From contig CACYIK010000014.1 of assembly GCA_902774395.1 (NCBI GenBank), forward strand, positions 1-64,000: 64,000 bases of DNA, given 5' to 3'. This document shows positions 15,853 to 24,843 of this stretch, piece after piece; position 1 is the stretch's first letter, and every line of letters begins with the position of its first letter. Below the pieces are notes generated by a model that searched no databases, had not been told where the DNA came from, and worked only from the letters and a program-made list of their open reading frames with translations. This DNA is from an uncultured Bacteroidota bacterium. Lineage in GTDB: Bacteria; Bacteroidota; Bacteroidia; Bacteroidales; P3. The position numbers and the translations under genes were made by a program.

Positions 15853-16560
15853 ATGAAGAAAATGTACACGGTGCTCGCCGCCACCTTATTCTGCGGCGCA
15901 TTCCTGTTCGCTTCCTGCGGCAAGGACGATGACGGCAACAATGGCAGTGGCGATCCCGAAACCCTCCAGTGGGTGGATCTGGGCCTGCCCTCGGGTCTGC
16001 AGTGGGCCGACCGCAACGTTGGCGCTTCCAAACCCGATGATTACGGCAGCTATTTCTCCTGGGCTGAGACAGAACCCAAAGAAAGTTACGGATGGGACAC
16101 TTACCGCTACTGCACCTATAAAGATGGTATAGCCGGTCCCGTCTATGACCAGATAACCAAGTACAACACCATCGAGGGCTACGGTCCGGTGGACAACAAG
16201 ACCGTCCTTGAGGAGATGGACGATGCTGCCACGGCAAACATCGGCGGCGATGCCTACACCCCCACCATAGAAGACTGGGAGGAACTGATAAACAACACCA
16301 CCCACGAGTACACCACCAAAAACGGTGTCAACGGTCTCAAACTCACCGGCCCCAACGGCAATAGCATCTTCCTGCCCGCCGCCGGAACAAAAAACCTTCC
16401 GTCTGGCATTGGAGCCAAAGGCTATTACTGGTCTGCTGAGCTCAACCCAGAATATCCGACTGAAGGGAAATTTTTCTTCTTCTCTGCCTCAAAAGTCGAT
16501 ACTGGCGCAAAGGTCCGCATTGATGGTTTGCCGGTCCGTGCCGTCCGTGCCGGTAAGTAA
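15853..16560 (+). CDS. FISUMP-domain lipoprotein
   Basis: 235 residues: lipoprotein signal (LFASC, Cys22), an Asp/Gly/Asn linker, then the Fibrobacter-major-paralogue type domain. Its hallmarks are all present: WVDLGLPSGLQWADRNVGAS, YFSWAETEPKESYGWDTYRY, the PTIEDWEELIN block and a GYYWSAELNP...VRAVR end. These are surface-exposed proteins of unknown biochemical role. It lies 71 bp after the 38-residue membrane protein and is probably in the same transcript, hence possibly under the TPR/AraC regulator. Confidence 0.85.
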   Translation: MKKMYTVLAATLFCGAFLFASCGKDDDGNNGSGDPETLQWVDLGLPSGLQWADRNVGASKPDDYGSYFSWAETEPKESYGWDTYRYCTYKDGIAGPVYDQITKYNTIEGYGPVDNKTVLEEMDDAATANIGGDAYTPTIEDWEELINNTTHEYTTKNGVNGLKLTGPNGNSIFLPAAGTKNLPSGIGAKGYYWSAELNPEYPTEGKFFFFSASKVDTGAKVRIDGLPVRAVRAGK

Positions 16561-16607
16561 TTGCAAATAAGAACAAATACATTAACCAACAAAAAAAACA
16601 TAAACCA

Positions 16608-17267
16608 ATGAAAAGCCTTATTTCCATCATTTCGCTCGCCTTGGCTGCCATTGTCGCATTTACGTCGTGCAGCAAAGAGCTTGAGGGCATCTCCATCAAC
16701 CCTGAGTCCGTCACCATGAAGGTCGGCGAGACCCGCACCCTCAAAATCAACTGCACCCCTGATGGTGCAGACAAACCCGCAGTGACTTGGACCTCCTCCG
16801 ACACGAACATCGCCGTCGTCTCGAAGGGCAAGGTGACCACCATGAGGGCAGGCGCCGTTGTGATCACCGCCACCGCAGGTGAGTTCACCGCCAGCTGCAA
16901 CATCACCGTGGAGAACGACACCCCCATCGAGGGCACCTCAAACATCTCTCTCATCGGCACCTTCCTGGGCACCAACTGGGACGTGGATTATCAACTTGCC
17001 GAAGTCGAGACCAACGTGTATGTCATCAAGCATGTCACGCTGACTGACACTGACAAGTTCAAGATTCGCTTCAATGGGAATTGGGACGTCAACCGAGGCA
17101 CCGAAGTTGAGAACTTCGATGTAGAGCTTAACAAAGGCTTTGCCGTAGTTGAGCACGGCAAGGATGTGATACCTCATTGGAACGGCACCTACGACATCTG
17201 GTACAACCAAGCCAAGGAGCAGATGGCTGTTGTGGAAAAAGACGGCCAGCCCGTTTGGGCAGACTAA
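16608..17267 (+). CDS. Ig-like (Big_2) lipoprotein with a glycan-binding-like C-terminal domain
   Basis: 219 residues: lipobox AFTSC (Cys20), then a bacterial Ig-like group 2 domain (about 24-105: ISINPESVTMKVGETRTLKI, VTWTSSDTNIAVVSKGKVTT, AGAVVITATAGEFTASCNITV). The last 105 residues (NISLIGTFLGTNWDVDYQLA, KFKIRFNGNWDVNRG, FAVVEHGKDVIPHWNGTYDIWYN) resemble the starch-binding-type beta domains of SusE/SusF-like lipoproteins. Glycan binding at the surface is inference. It follows the FISUMP lipoprotein by 47 bp. Confidence 0.75.
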   Translation: MKSLISIISLALAAIVAFTSCSKELEGISINPESVTMKVGETRTLKINCTPDGADKPAVTWTSSDTNIAVVSKGKVTTMRAGAVVITATAGEFTASCNITVENDTPIEGTSNISLIGTFLGTNWDVDYQLAEVETNVYVIKHVTLTDTDKFKIRFNGNWDVNRGTEVENFDVELNKGFAVVEHGKDVIPHWNGTYDIWYNQAKEQMAVVEKDGQPVWAD

Positions 17268-17307
17268 GCCACCCGTTAGACGAGACTGTCAGCCAAGCTG
17301 ACCACAC

Positions 17308-17353
17308 AATAAATCCTTCCATTCCGCGTTTTACGGATATGGAAGGATTTATT
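17308..17353 (+). terminator. Long hairpin that contains the next gene's start codon
   Basis: AATAAATCCTTCCAT plus TCCG (17308-17326) pairs with CGGA, a bulged T, and ATGGAAGGATTTATT (17334-17353) around a 7-nt loop: 19 bp with one bulge. The right arm carries the ATG (17339-17341) of the nucleotidyltransferase gene, and TTTA follows. It can serve as terminator for the upstream lipoprotein and also hide the ribosome start of the next gene. Confidence 0.65.
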
Positions 17354-18091
17354 TTAGCAGCAGGACTGGGCACCCGACTGCGGCCGCTGACGAACGACAA
17401 GCCCAAGGCGCTGGTCGAGGTGAACGGCGTCACACTCTTGGAGCGTACTATCCACCGGATGGAAGCCGCCGGCATCAGCCATATCGTCGTCAACGTACAC
17501 CACTTCGCCGAGAAAGTCATCGACTTCGTCGAAAGTCTGAAAGACAAAGAGCCAAAGAGTCAAAAAGTCTGCAAGATTGACATCAGCGACGAGCGAGACC
17601 TGTTGCTCGACACCGGCGGCGGATTGAAGAAGGCCGCGGCGTTGTTCTCCGGCCGCGAGAATGTGCTGGTACACAATGTAGACATCCTCTCCGACATCGA
17701 CCTACAGGAGGTGGAACGGCAACACCGCGAGCAGGGCAACCTGGTGACGCTGTGCGTCAGCCAGCGGGAGACGAAGCGCATGCTGGAGTTCGACAACAAC
17801 GGACTGCTGCTAGGTCGAGCAGGCACCTCTCACCTTTGGCTCCACAAGGTCGCCGACCTCAGTTCACCTTTCACCTCTCACCTTGCCTTCAGCGGCATCT
17901 CCGTCGTTTCCCCAGAACTGTTCGCCCTCCTGCCCGAGGCGGATCACCCCTACCCTATCATCGACGAATACATCCGGTTGAGCCAAGAAGGACACCGCAT
18001 CGGCTCCTTTGTGCATTCCCCCGACCACTGGCTCGACGTCGGGAAGCCCGAGACCCTCGCCCTAGCTGCGACAGCCTTCTATAATCTATAA
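17339..18091 (+). CDS. Sugar-1-phosphate nucleotidyltransferase (MurU-like)
   Basis: 250 residues. The N-terminus is the classic NTP-transferase signature (FILAAGLGTRLRPLTNDKPKAL, residues 4-25). This fixes the start at 17339 even though that codon lies inside a hairpin. VHNVDILSDID supplies the metal-binding Asp pair, and DHWLDVGKPETLALA is the C-terminal substrate segment. Size and motifs best fit the MurU-type enzymes that make UDP-MurNAc in cell-wall recycling, but other hexose-1-phosphates are possible. Two stretches (SLKDKEPKSQKVC and LSSPFTSHLAF) are encoded by repetitive DNA and look inserted. The AddB-like gene follows after 21 bp. Confidence 0.8.
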   Translation: MEGFILAAGLGTRLRPLTNDKPKALVEVNGVTLLERTIHRMEAAGISHIVVNVHHFAEKVIDFVESLKDKEPKSQKVCKIDISDERDLLLDTGGGLKKAAALFSGRENVLVHNVDILSDIDLQEVERQHREQGNLVTLCVSQRETKRMLEFDNNGLLLGRAGTSHLWLHKVADLSSPFTSHLAFSGISVVSPELFALLPEADHPYPIIDEYIRLSQEGHRIGSFVHSPDHWLDVGKPETLALAATAFYNL

Positions 18092-18112
18092 CCTCTAACC
18101 CATAACCATTTG

Positions 18113-20917
18113 ATGGACACATTCCTGAAACAGCTGGCCCTGCGCATCATCGACGATCACCCGACGGACACCGACGAGGTGCTGGTGGTGTTCAACAACA
18201 ACCGTTCGAAGCGTTTCTTCACCAAACAATTCGAGGGCCTGGGGCGTCCCACCTTCCTGCCCCGGGTGATGACCATCGACGAACTCATCGGCGAACTGGG
18301 CGGCCTGGAGATAGTTCCCAACGAGTTCCTGCTCTTCGAGCTTTACCATATCCATGTGGGACTAGGTGGCACAGAGCGTAAATACCAGACCTTCGAGGAG
18401 TTCATCTCCTTCGGCGACCTGATGATGGGCGACTTCTCGGAGATAGACCAATACATGGTCGACGCGCGTCAGATCTTCGACAACCTGCACTCGCTGAAAG
18501 CCATCGGCGAATGGAACATCGAAGGCGGCGGACAGACTGATTTCCAACGGAAATACCTGGAGTTCTACCGCTCGCTGTACCTCTACTACAGCCGCCTGCA
18601 CGAGACGCTCCTCGCCAAAGGCAAAGCCTACAAGGGAATGGCCTACCGCGAGGTAGCGGAGCATATCGACGAGTGGAAAATGGCGAGTGGAAAGTGGAAT
18701 GCGGTATATTTCGTAGGATTCAACGCATTGTCGAAGTGCGAGGAGGTAATCATCCGCGAGTTTGTGCAACGCGGCATCGGCCACCTGCTGGCCGACAGCG
18801 ACATCTACTATCTGGAGGAGCACCAGGAAGCCGGCTACTTCCTGGAGAAGCACATGGAGGCCTTCCCCGAGCTGCGCCCCATGGGTCCGTCGCTCTTCGA
18901 GACCTGCAAGAAAGAAATCACTATCGTAGACTGTCCCGAGAACATCCTGCAGTGCAAATATGCGGGGCAGCTGCTCTCGGAACACCTCGACTGGCTGAGC
19001 CGCGAAGAGGCCGAGAGCACCGCCGTGGTGCTGGCCGACGAAGGGCTGCTCATCCCCACCCTCAATGCACTGCCCGACACCGAGAAAGGCTACAATGTGA
19101 ATATCACCATGGGCTATGCCTACAGCGACAGTATGGTACATGCGCTGACGGCGAAGCTCTTCTCGCTCTACCGCCGCCACAGCGGGCAGGGCTACTACCA
19201 CGCCGACATCGTCGAGGTGCTGTCAGACCGTTTCATCTGCCAGCTCGCCGGCGCCGGCAACCTGAGGAATGCCGTCGAAGCTTTCCTCAAGGAAGGCAAC
19301 CGCATACGCTGCAGCGGAGACGACCTGCTGCCGCTGCTGCAGAAAGCCGGCGGACAACATCCCGAGGACTTGCTTTTCCTCTTCCCCGAGCAGCAGCCGT
19401 CGCCGACGGAATGCCTCGCGTTGCTCACCCAGGTGGCCGAGAAGCTGGCCACTGCCGACACCACGGGCGCAAACCTCAAGGAGCGCCAGGCGCTGGGATG
19501 CCTGAAAGAAATCCTCGACAACCTCGGCGAACTGCAGCAGAGCTACCCCTATATCCAGAATCTCGAAACGCTGGAGAAAATCTATTCGCGCATCGCCCAG
19601 CGCCACTCCATCTCGCTCATCGGCGAGCCGCTGTCGGGCCTGCAGATACTGGGCATGCTGGAGACGCGCAACCTCGACTTCAAGCGCGTCATACTGCTCT
19701 CGGCCAACGAAGGTGTGCTGCCCGCAGGCCGTGGCGGCAACACCCTCATCCCCCACGAGCTGAAGGTCCACTTCGGCCTACCCACCTATGTGGAGAAAGA
19801 CTCGGTCTATGCTTACCACTTCTACCACCTGCTGCAGCGTGCCGAGAAAGTCTATCTGGTCTACTGCTCGGAGAACGACAGCCTGGGCAAGGGTGAGCCG
19901 AGCCGTTTCCTGCGCCAAGTAGAAGGCGAGCTGGCACCGCGCTTCAGCATCCCACTGCACCACGCCCTGGTGAAGACCGACGTCAGCCTCACGCCGTCGC
20001 AAGGCGTCGCCGAGGCCGTGAAGAGCGATGCCGTCATGCGGCGTCTGTTGGAGATGGGCAGCAAGGGGCTGTCGCCCACCAGCTTCTCGGACTATATCGA
20101 ATGTCCGCTGAAATACTACTACAGCCGTGTGCTGCGGGTCGACGAGGCCGACCGCGTGGAGGACGACCTCGACGCCGCCCAGTTGGGCGACAGCGTACAC
20201 AAGGTACTCGAGAATATCTTCCTTCCACACCTAGAAAAGCCCCTCACCGAGGAGGTACTGACAGAAGCCCTGACGCACCTCACGGAGCGCATGGACGCAG
20301 TCTTCGAGGAGCTCTACCGCCACGGCCGCAGCGCCGAGGGGCGCAACCGCTTCCTCTACTCGGTGGCCGAAGCCCAGCTACGCCACATACTGGAGAACGA
20401 GGTGCGCCTGCTACGACAGGGCCGACGGCTGACGGTGCTCGCCGTGGAGAAAGGCATACAGGACTATGCCATCACGCCGCAGGTGAACCTCAAAGGCAAG
20501 ATAGACCGTGTGGACCGTCTCGACGACTGCCTGCGCATCATCGACTACAAGACAGGCGGACTCAACGACAAAGAGATAGCCTACAACGACGACGCCGAGC
20601 GCATCCCCGGCAAATGGCTCCAGCTGATGTGGTACGCCCTCCTCTACACGCGCACCCCCAACTCATCACTCATCACTCATCACTCATCAGTCAAATCGGG
20701 CATCTACCCGTTGCGCAACCTGCGGTCGGACGTAAGGATGGCCAGCTGGAACGGCGACGAAGAGGTCACGGCAGAGCGGCTGGAGCGCTTCGAAGAGATG
20801 TTGCGCGAGCGCATCGAAGAGCTGATGAACCCCGCGGTGCCATTCACCCCCACCCCGTCGAAGGAGAGCTGCCGCTTCTGCCCTGCCAAGAACTTCTGCG
20901 AACAGTGCCAGCAATAA
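18113..20917 (+). CDS. addB: AddB-type PD-(D/E)XK nuclease/helicase-like protein
   Basis: 934 residues. It belongs to the AddB/RexB group that, with AddA, processes double-strand breaks. The N-terminal two thirds form an inactivated-helicase-like region (FLPRVMTIDELIGEL, RVILLSANEGVLPAGRGGNT). The last third holds the nuclease core (GDSVHKVLEN, GKIDRVDRLDDCLRIIDYKT, near 790-812) and the iron-sulphur staple: Cys in YIECPLKYYYSR near 664, with C920-x2-C923-x5-C929 at the end. I prefer the ATG at 18113 to the TTG before it. addA is not in this window. Residues near 850-860 (SSLITHHSS) and near 187-197 are encoded by simple-repeat DNA. Confidence 0.82.
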   Translation: MDTFLKQLALRIIDDHPTDTDEVLVVFNNNRSKRFFTKQFEGLGRPTFLPRVMTIDELIGELGGLEIVPNEFLLFELYHIHVGLGGTERKYQTFEEFISFGDLMMGDFSEIDQYMVDARQIFDNLHSLKAIGEWNIEGGGQTDFQRKYLEFYRSLYLYYSRLHETLLAKGKAYKGMAYREVAEHIDEWKMASGKWNAVYFVGFNALSKCEEVIIREFVQRGIGHLLADSDIYYLEEHQEAGYFLEKHMEAFPELRPMGPSLFETCKKEITIVDCPENILQCKYAGQLLSEHLDWLSREEAESTAVVLADEGLLIPTLNALPDTEKGYNVNITMGYAYSDSMVHALTAKLFSLYRRHSGQGYYHADIVEVLSDRFICQLAGAGNLRNAVEAFLKEGNRIRCSGDDLLPLLQKAGGQHPEDLLFLFPEQQPSPTECLALLTQVAEKLATADTTGANLKERQALGCLKEILDNLGELQQSYPYIQNLETLEKIYSRIAQRHSISLIGEPLSGLQILGMLETRNLDFKRVILLSANEGVLPAGRGGNTLIPHELKVHFGLPTYVEKDSVYAYHFYHLLQRAEKVYLVYCSENDSLGKGEPSRFLRQVEGELAPRFSIPLHHALVKTDVSLTPSQGVAEAVKSDAVMRRLLEMGSKGLSPTSFSDYIECPLKYYYSRVLRVDEADRVEDDLDAAQLGDSVHKVLENIFLPHLEKPLTEEVLTEALTHLTERMDAVFEELYRHGRSAEGRNRFLYSVAEAQLRHILENEVRLLRQGRRLTVLAVEKGIQDYAITPQVNLKGKIDRVDRLDDCLRIIDYKTGGLNDKEIAYNDDAERIPGKWLQLMWYALLYTRTPNSSLITHHSSVKSGIYPLRNLRSDVRMASWNGDEEVTAERLERFEEMLRERIEELMNPAVPFTPTPSKESCRFCPAKNFCEQCQQ

Positions 20918-20924
20918 CTTTTTT

Positions 20925-20954
20925 TTGCCAATCCAAAAAAAGTTATTATATTTG
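20925..20954 (+). promoter_or_regulatory. Promoter of the TPR lipoprotein, pssA, queA and comF run
   Basis: TTG (20925-20927), a 19-bp spacer CCAATCCAAAAAAAGTTAT and TATATTTG (20947-20954). It belongs to the same spacer family as the tRNA-His promoter. A CACGGC/GCCGTG hairpin follows in the leader at about 20978-20995. Confidence 0.75.
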
Positions 20955-21040
20955 CAAGTTAAAAGAAAGGTCAAAACCACGGCTAAAGCGCCGTGTATAT
21001 GACTGATACGTATGCATATAAATAAATATTAAATATTAAG

Positions 21041-22867
21041 ATGAGAAGAACTCTTTTTGTCCTCATGCTCGTTTCTGTGCTGCTGAGCAGCTGCGGCGGA
21101 CTGAAAAAAATGAAATCCTCCAGCGACGATGTGCGCTACCAGGCCAACCCCTCTCCCGTGGAGACCATGGACGACAAAGTGGTAGTGAAGTTCGTCGGGC
21201 AGATTCCCGAGAAATACTTCGACAAAGGCTGTGCCGTATTCATCCAGCCCGTGTTCACCTGGGACGGCGGTAGCATCCCCATGGAGCCCATGACCCTGAA
21301 GGGCGAGAAGGTGGAAGGCGACGGCACCATCATCAACTATAGCAAGGGTGGCCGCTTCACCTATACCGACATGATTGACTTCAAGCCCGGCATGGAGACT
21401 GGTCGCGTGACTCTCACCCCCATCGGATACAAAGCCAGCCGCACCAACGAGGACGCCCGTTTCATGGACGACATCCTGCATGACAACAACGGCGTGGAGT
21501 TCGCCACGGTGACGCTCTCCGACGGCGTGAACAACACCTCGTCATGGGTCGACATCAAGGGCAACATCTCCATCTCTCCCATCAACTACAACAAGAGTCA
21601 GGGCATCGTGGAGACCGCCGACATCTACTTCCTCAACGGTACCTCGGACCTCGACTGGAACTTCGAGATGAACCGCATCTATGACGCCCAGAACAGCGTG
21701 CAGAACCTCAAGCGCATCATGCTTGAACAGGGTCTTCCCAAACAGATTGCCATCACCGGCTGGGCCTCGCCCGAAGGTGAGGAGACCAACAACGTGGGTG
21801 TGTCGAAGAACCGCGCCGATATCGCCACCGCCCAACTCAACAAGATTCTCGACGAGGTGCTCACCATCATGGCCAAGCGCGCCAAGGTGAAACCCCAAGA
21901 TGTGGAATACTACAAATACCAGCAACTCAAAAAACTCATCATCACCACCCGCGCCGCCGGCGAAGACTGGGTGCACTTCGTGGTGATGGTCGAGGGCTCA
22001 GAAATCCAGGACAAGCACGCCATCATCAACATCGTGGAGACTCAGCAGAACCTGCTCAAGCGCGAACAGATGATCCGCAATCTGGCCGAGACCTACGACG
22101 AGCTGAAGAACGAAATCTTCCCCAACCTGCGCCGCGCCCAGATAGCCCTCTACTACAGTGAGGCCCGCAAGACCGACGCCGAGTTGGCCAAGCTGGCATC
22201 CCTCAAGCCCGAGAAGCTCTCGTTCGACGAGCTGATGTATGCCGCCTATATCAACTATAACTACGACACCAAGCTCAAATACTATAAATGGGCCACCGAG
22301 AACCACTCGCAGGAATGGGGCGCTTGGAACAATGCCGGTGCCGTGGCCTTCTACCTCGACTCCATCGACGAGGCCGAGCGTTACCTCAACGTGGCCCGCG
22401 ACCTCAACCCCCACAACCCCGACGTGCTCAACAACACCGGTCTGCTCTGCCTGGCCAAGAAAGACTACGCCTTGGCGAAGTACTACTTCGAGGAGGCCAA
22501 GCGTCAAGGTAGCACCGATGCCGATGCCAATATCCCTATCCTCAACCTCAAGCAGGGCAACTACACCGAGGCCCAGAAGAGCCTCAAAGGCAACAGCTGC
22601 ACCTACAACCTGGCCTTTGCCCAGCTGATGAACGACGAGACTGGCACCGCCATCCGCACCCTCGACTGCTGCCTCGACCAGAACGCCGACGTCAAGTACC
22701 TCCGTGCTGTGGCTTACGCCCGTCTCGGCGACAAGGCCAACTGCCTGAAGAACCTCAAAGCCTCCATCGACGACAAGTACGAGTACAAGCACAAAGCCGC
22801 CGTCGACACCGAGTTCAAGGAGTACTGGAACGACGAGGAGTTCAAGCTGATTATCAAGCTCTGGTAA
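21041..22867 (+). CDS. Lipoprotein with OmpA-like segment and TPR repeats
   Basis: 608 residues. The lipoprotein signal MRRTLFVLMLVSVLLSSCGG carries Cys18. The first 180 residues are beta-rich. A middle segment resembles an OmpA-type peptidoglycan-binding fold (ADIYFLNGTSDLDWNFEMNR, then QIAITGWASPEGEETNNVGVSKNRADIA). TPR units follow from about 420 (GAWNNAGAVAFYLDSIDEAE, RYLNVARDLNPHNPDVLNNT, GLLCLAKKDYALAKYYFEEA). It probably links the outer membrane to cell wall or protein partners in the periplasm. The stop abuts the pssA ATG with no gap, so the two are cotranslated or cotranscribed. Confidence 0.8.
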   Translation: MRRTLFVLMLVSVLLSSCGGLKKMKSSSDDVRYQANPSPVETMDDKVVVKFVGQIPEKYFDKGCAVFIQPVFTWDGGSIPMEPMTLKGEKVEGDGTIINYSKGGRFTYTDMIDFKPGMETGRVTLTPIGYKASRTNEDARFMDDILHDNNGVEFATVTLSDGVNNTSSWVDIKGNISISPINYNKSQGIVETADIYFLNGTSDLDWNFEMNRIYDAQNSVQNLKRIMLEQGLPKQIAITGWASPEGEETNNVGVSKNRADIATAQLNKILDEVLTIMAKRAKVKPQDVEYYKYQQLKKLIITTRAAGEDWVHFVVMVEGSEIQDKHAIINIVETQQNLLKREQMIRNLAETYDELKNEIFPNLRRAQIALYYSEARKTDAELAKLASLKPEKLSFDELMYAAYINYNYDTKLKYYKWATENHSQEWGAWNNAGAVAFYLDSIDEAERYLNVARDLNPHNPDVLNNTGLLCLAKKDYALAKYYFEEAKRQGSTDADANIPILNLKQGNYTEAQKSLKGNSCTYNLAFAQLMNDETGTAIRTLDCCLDQNADVKYLRAVAYARLGDKANCLKNLKASIDDKYEYKHKAAVDTEFKEYWNDEEFKLIIKLW

Positions 22868-23602
22868 ATGATTCGTCGCCAGATTCCCAACATCATCACC
22901 CTGGGCAACTTGTTGTGCGGGGTGATTGCTATTATCGCCGCCGCCAATGGAGCCCTTCCCGAGGCCGCCGTATTCATCTGCTTGGGCATCTTCCTCGACT
23001 TCTTCGACGGCTTGGCGGCACGCCTGTTGGGTGTAGCTTCGCCGCTGGGGAAAGAACTGGACTCGCTGGCCGACGTAGTAACCAGCGGTGTGGCTCCGGG
23101 AGTCATCTTACTGTTTCTGCTTCAGTGGGGGAATCCCCTGATAAGCAACCTCGGCTTGCTGGCGTTACTCATGCCGCTCTTCGCCGCCTACCGCTTGGCC
23201 AAATTCAATCTCGACACCCGGCAGAGCCATTCCTTCCTTGGATTGCCCGTCCCCGCCAATGCCCTCATATGGGTAGGTTTGGCCTTCTATGCCGTCCCGT
23301 TCGGATATTGTCCATGCGGGATATGCGAGGGTTTAAATCCCCTTTTCCAGAATAACTATTTCCTCATCGCGCTCATCGTCGTCTCCCTTATCACCGACGT
23401 ACTGATGGTCACCGAGATGCCGATGTTCTCGCTGAAGTTTAACTTCAAGGATATGAGCTGGAAGAGCAACAGCGTGCAGTACCTCTTCCTCATCGGCTGT
23501 GTGGCCATTGTCGCCGTCACACGCCAGTGGTACGCCATCTCGCTTATCATCCTTTGGTATATCTTCCTCTCCGCAATCACACAGAAGAAACATGCTGAGT
23601 GA
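22868..23602 (+). CDS. pssA: CDP-diacylglycerol--serine O-phosphatidyltransferase
   Basis: 244 residues, polytopic membrane enzyme making phosphatidylserine, the precursor of phosphatidylethanolamine. The CDP-alcohol phosphotransferase motif is complete: DGLAARLLGVASPLGKELDSLAD (D-G-x2-A-R-x8-G-x3-D-x3-D, about residues 52-75). Hydrophobic helices fill the rest. Its ATG follows the preceding stop immediately, and its own last 11 bases overlap the queA start. Confidence 0.93.
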   Translation: MIRRQIPNIITLGNLLCGVIAIIAAANGALPEAAVFICLGIFLDFFDGLAARLLGVASPLGKELDSLADVVTSGVAPGVILLFLLQWGNPLISNLGLLALLMPLFAAYRLAKFNLDTRQSHSFLGLPVPANALIWVGLAFYAVPFGYCPCGICEGLNPLFQNNYFLIALIVVSLITDVLMVTEMPMFSLKFNFKDMSWKSNSVQYLFLIGCVAIVAVTRQWYAISLIILWYIFLSAITQKKHAE

Positions 23603-24809
23603 GCTGAAAAATATTGCTATCGCCGACTACGACTACCCGTTGCCCGAGGAGCGCATCGCCAAGTTCCCCATAGAACAGCGCGACCACTCCAAACTGCTCT
23701 GCCTCAAGGGCGACGACATCTCAGAGCACCATTTTTACGACCTCCCCGACCTGCTGCCGCAGGACACCATGCTGGTCTTCAACGACACCAAGGTCATCCA
23801 CGCCCGCCTCTTCTTCCGCAAGGAGACCGGCGCGGTGATAGAGGTCTTCTGCCTTGAACCCCACCAGATGCCCGTCGTCCAGGCCTTCGAGCAACGTGAA
23901 CGCTGCACATGGACCTGCTTCATCGGCAATAACAAGAAGTGGAAAAGCGGTCCCTTGACGCTAGAATTCTCAATTCTCAATTCTCAATTCTCAATTCAGG
24001 CCACCCGCCGAGAGGCCGTGGGTAATGCCTGGGTGGTTGACTTCGAATGGACCGGTGGTTTGAGTTTTGCCGAGGTCATCGAGGCTGCCGGCGTCATCCC
24101 TTTGCCCCCCTATCTGAACCGTCAAGCCGAAACCTCCGACGCCACACGTTACCAGACCGTCTACGCCCACCACGACGGCTCCGTGGCAGCCCCCACAGCA
24201 GGTCTCCACTTCACCCCCGAGGTATTCGACAACTTGAAAAGCAAAGGCATACAGACCGAATACATCACACTCCATGTCGGCGCCGGCACCTTCAAGCCCG
24301 TCAGTACCGACACCATCGGCGAGCACGAGATGCATGTGGAGCCTGTCCATGTCACCGCCGACAACCTGCGACACATCATCGCCCATCAGGGCAAGCCACT
24401 CATCGCCGTCGGCACCACCTCCGTACGCACCCTCGAGAGCCTTTACTGGTTCGGCGTGCAGCTCCAATCCAATCCCGACCTCGACCACATGCACGTCAAC
24501 CAATGGGACCCCTACACTGTGTCGCAAGGTTCGGCCTTGCGGATGGATGAGTCCTATTCCAATATCCTCGCCTGGCTGGAGCGCCACGACACCGACCGCC
24601 TCGACGGCGAGACACAGCTCATGATAGCCCCCGGCTACCAGTATCGTGTCATCAATGGTCTCGTCACCAATTTCCACCAACCCAAGAGCACCCTCCTGCT
24701 GCTGGTCTCCGCACTCATCGGCGACCGATGGAAAGAGTGCTACCGCTATGCCCTCGACCATGGTTTCCGCTTCCTGAGCTACGGCGACAGCTGCCTATTT
24801 CTGAATTGA
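23592..24809 (+). CDS. queA: S-adenosylmethionine:tRNA ribosyltransferase-isomerase
   Basis: 405 residues. It transfers and isomerises the ribosyl group of AdoMet onto 7-aminomethyl-deazaguanine at the wobble base, giving epoxyqueuosine. Family blocks are visible: DYDYPLPEERIAKFPIEQRD, LLPQDTMLVFNDTKVIHARL, AAPTAGLHFTPEV, YITLHVGAGTFKPV, FHQPKSTLLLLVSALIG. It is longer than many QueA proteins. Part of the excess is a segment near residues 124-137 (EFSILNSQFSIQ) encoded by four tandem attctca units identical to intergenic repeats. The start at 23592 overlaps pssA. The longer frame from 23499 lies inside pssA and is not used. Confidence 0.93.
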   Translation: MLSELKNIAIADYDYPLPEERIAKFPIEQRDHSKLLCLKGDDISEHHFYDLPDLLPQDTMLVFNDTKVIHARLFFRKETGAVIEVFCLEPHQMPVVQAFEQRERCTWTCFIGNNKKWKSGPLTLEFSILNSQFSIQATRREAVGNAWVVDFEWTGGLSFAEVIEAAGVIPLPPYLNRQAETSDATRYQTVYAHHDGSVAAPTAGLHFTPEVFDNLKSKGIQTEYITLHVGAGTFKPVSTDTIGEHEMHVEPVHVTADNLRHIIAHQGKPLIAVGTTSVRTLESLYWFGVQLQSNPDLDHMHVNQWDPYTVSQGSALRMDESYSNILAWLERHDTDRLDGETQLMIAPGYQYRVINGLVTNFHQPKSTLLLLVSALIGDRWKECYRYALDHGFRFLSYGDSCLFLN

Positions 24810-24843
24810 ACACTGGGAATTGAAAATTGAGAATCAAAGACCC

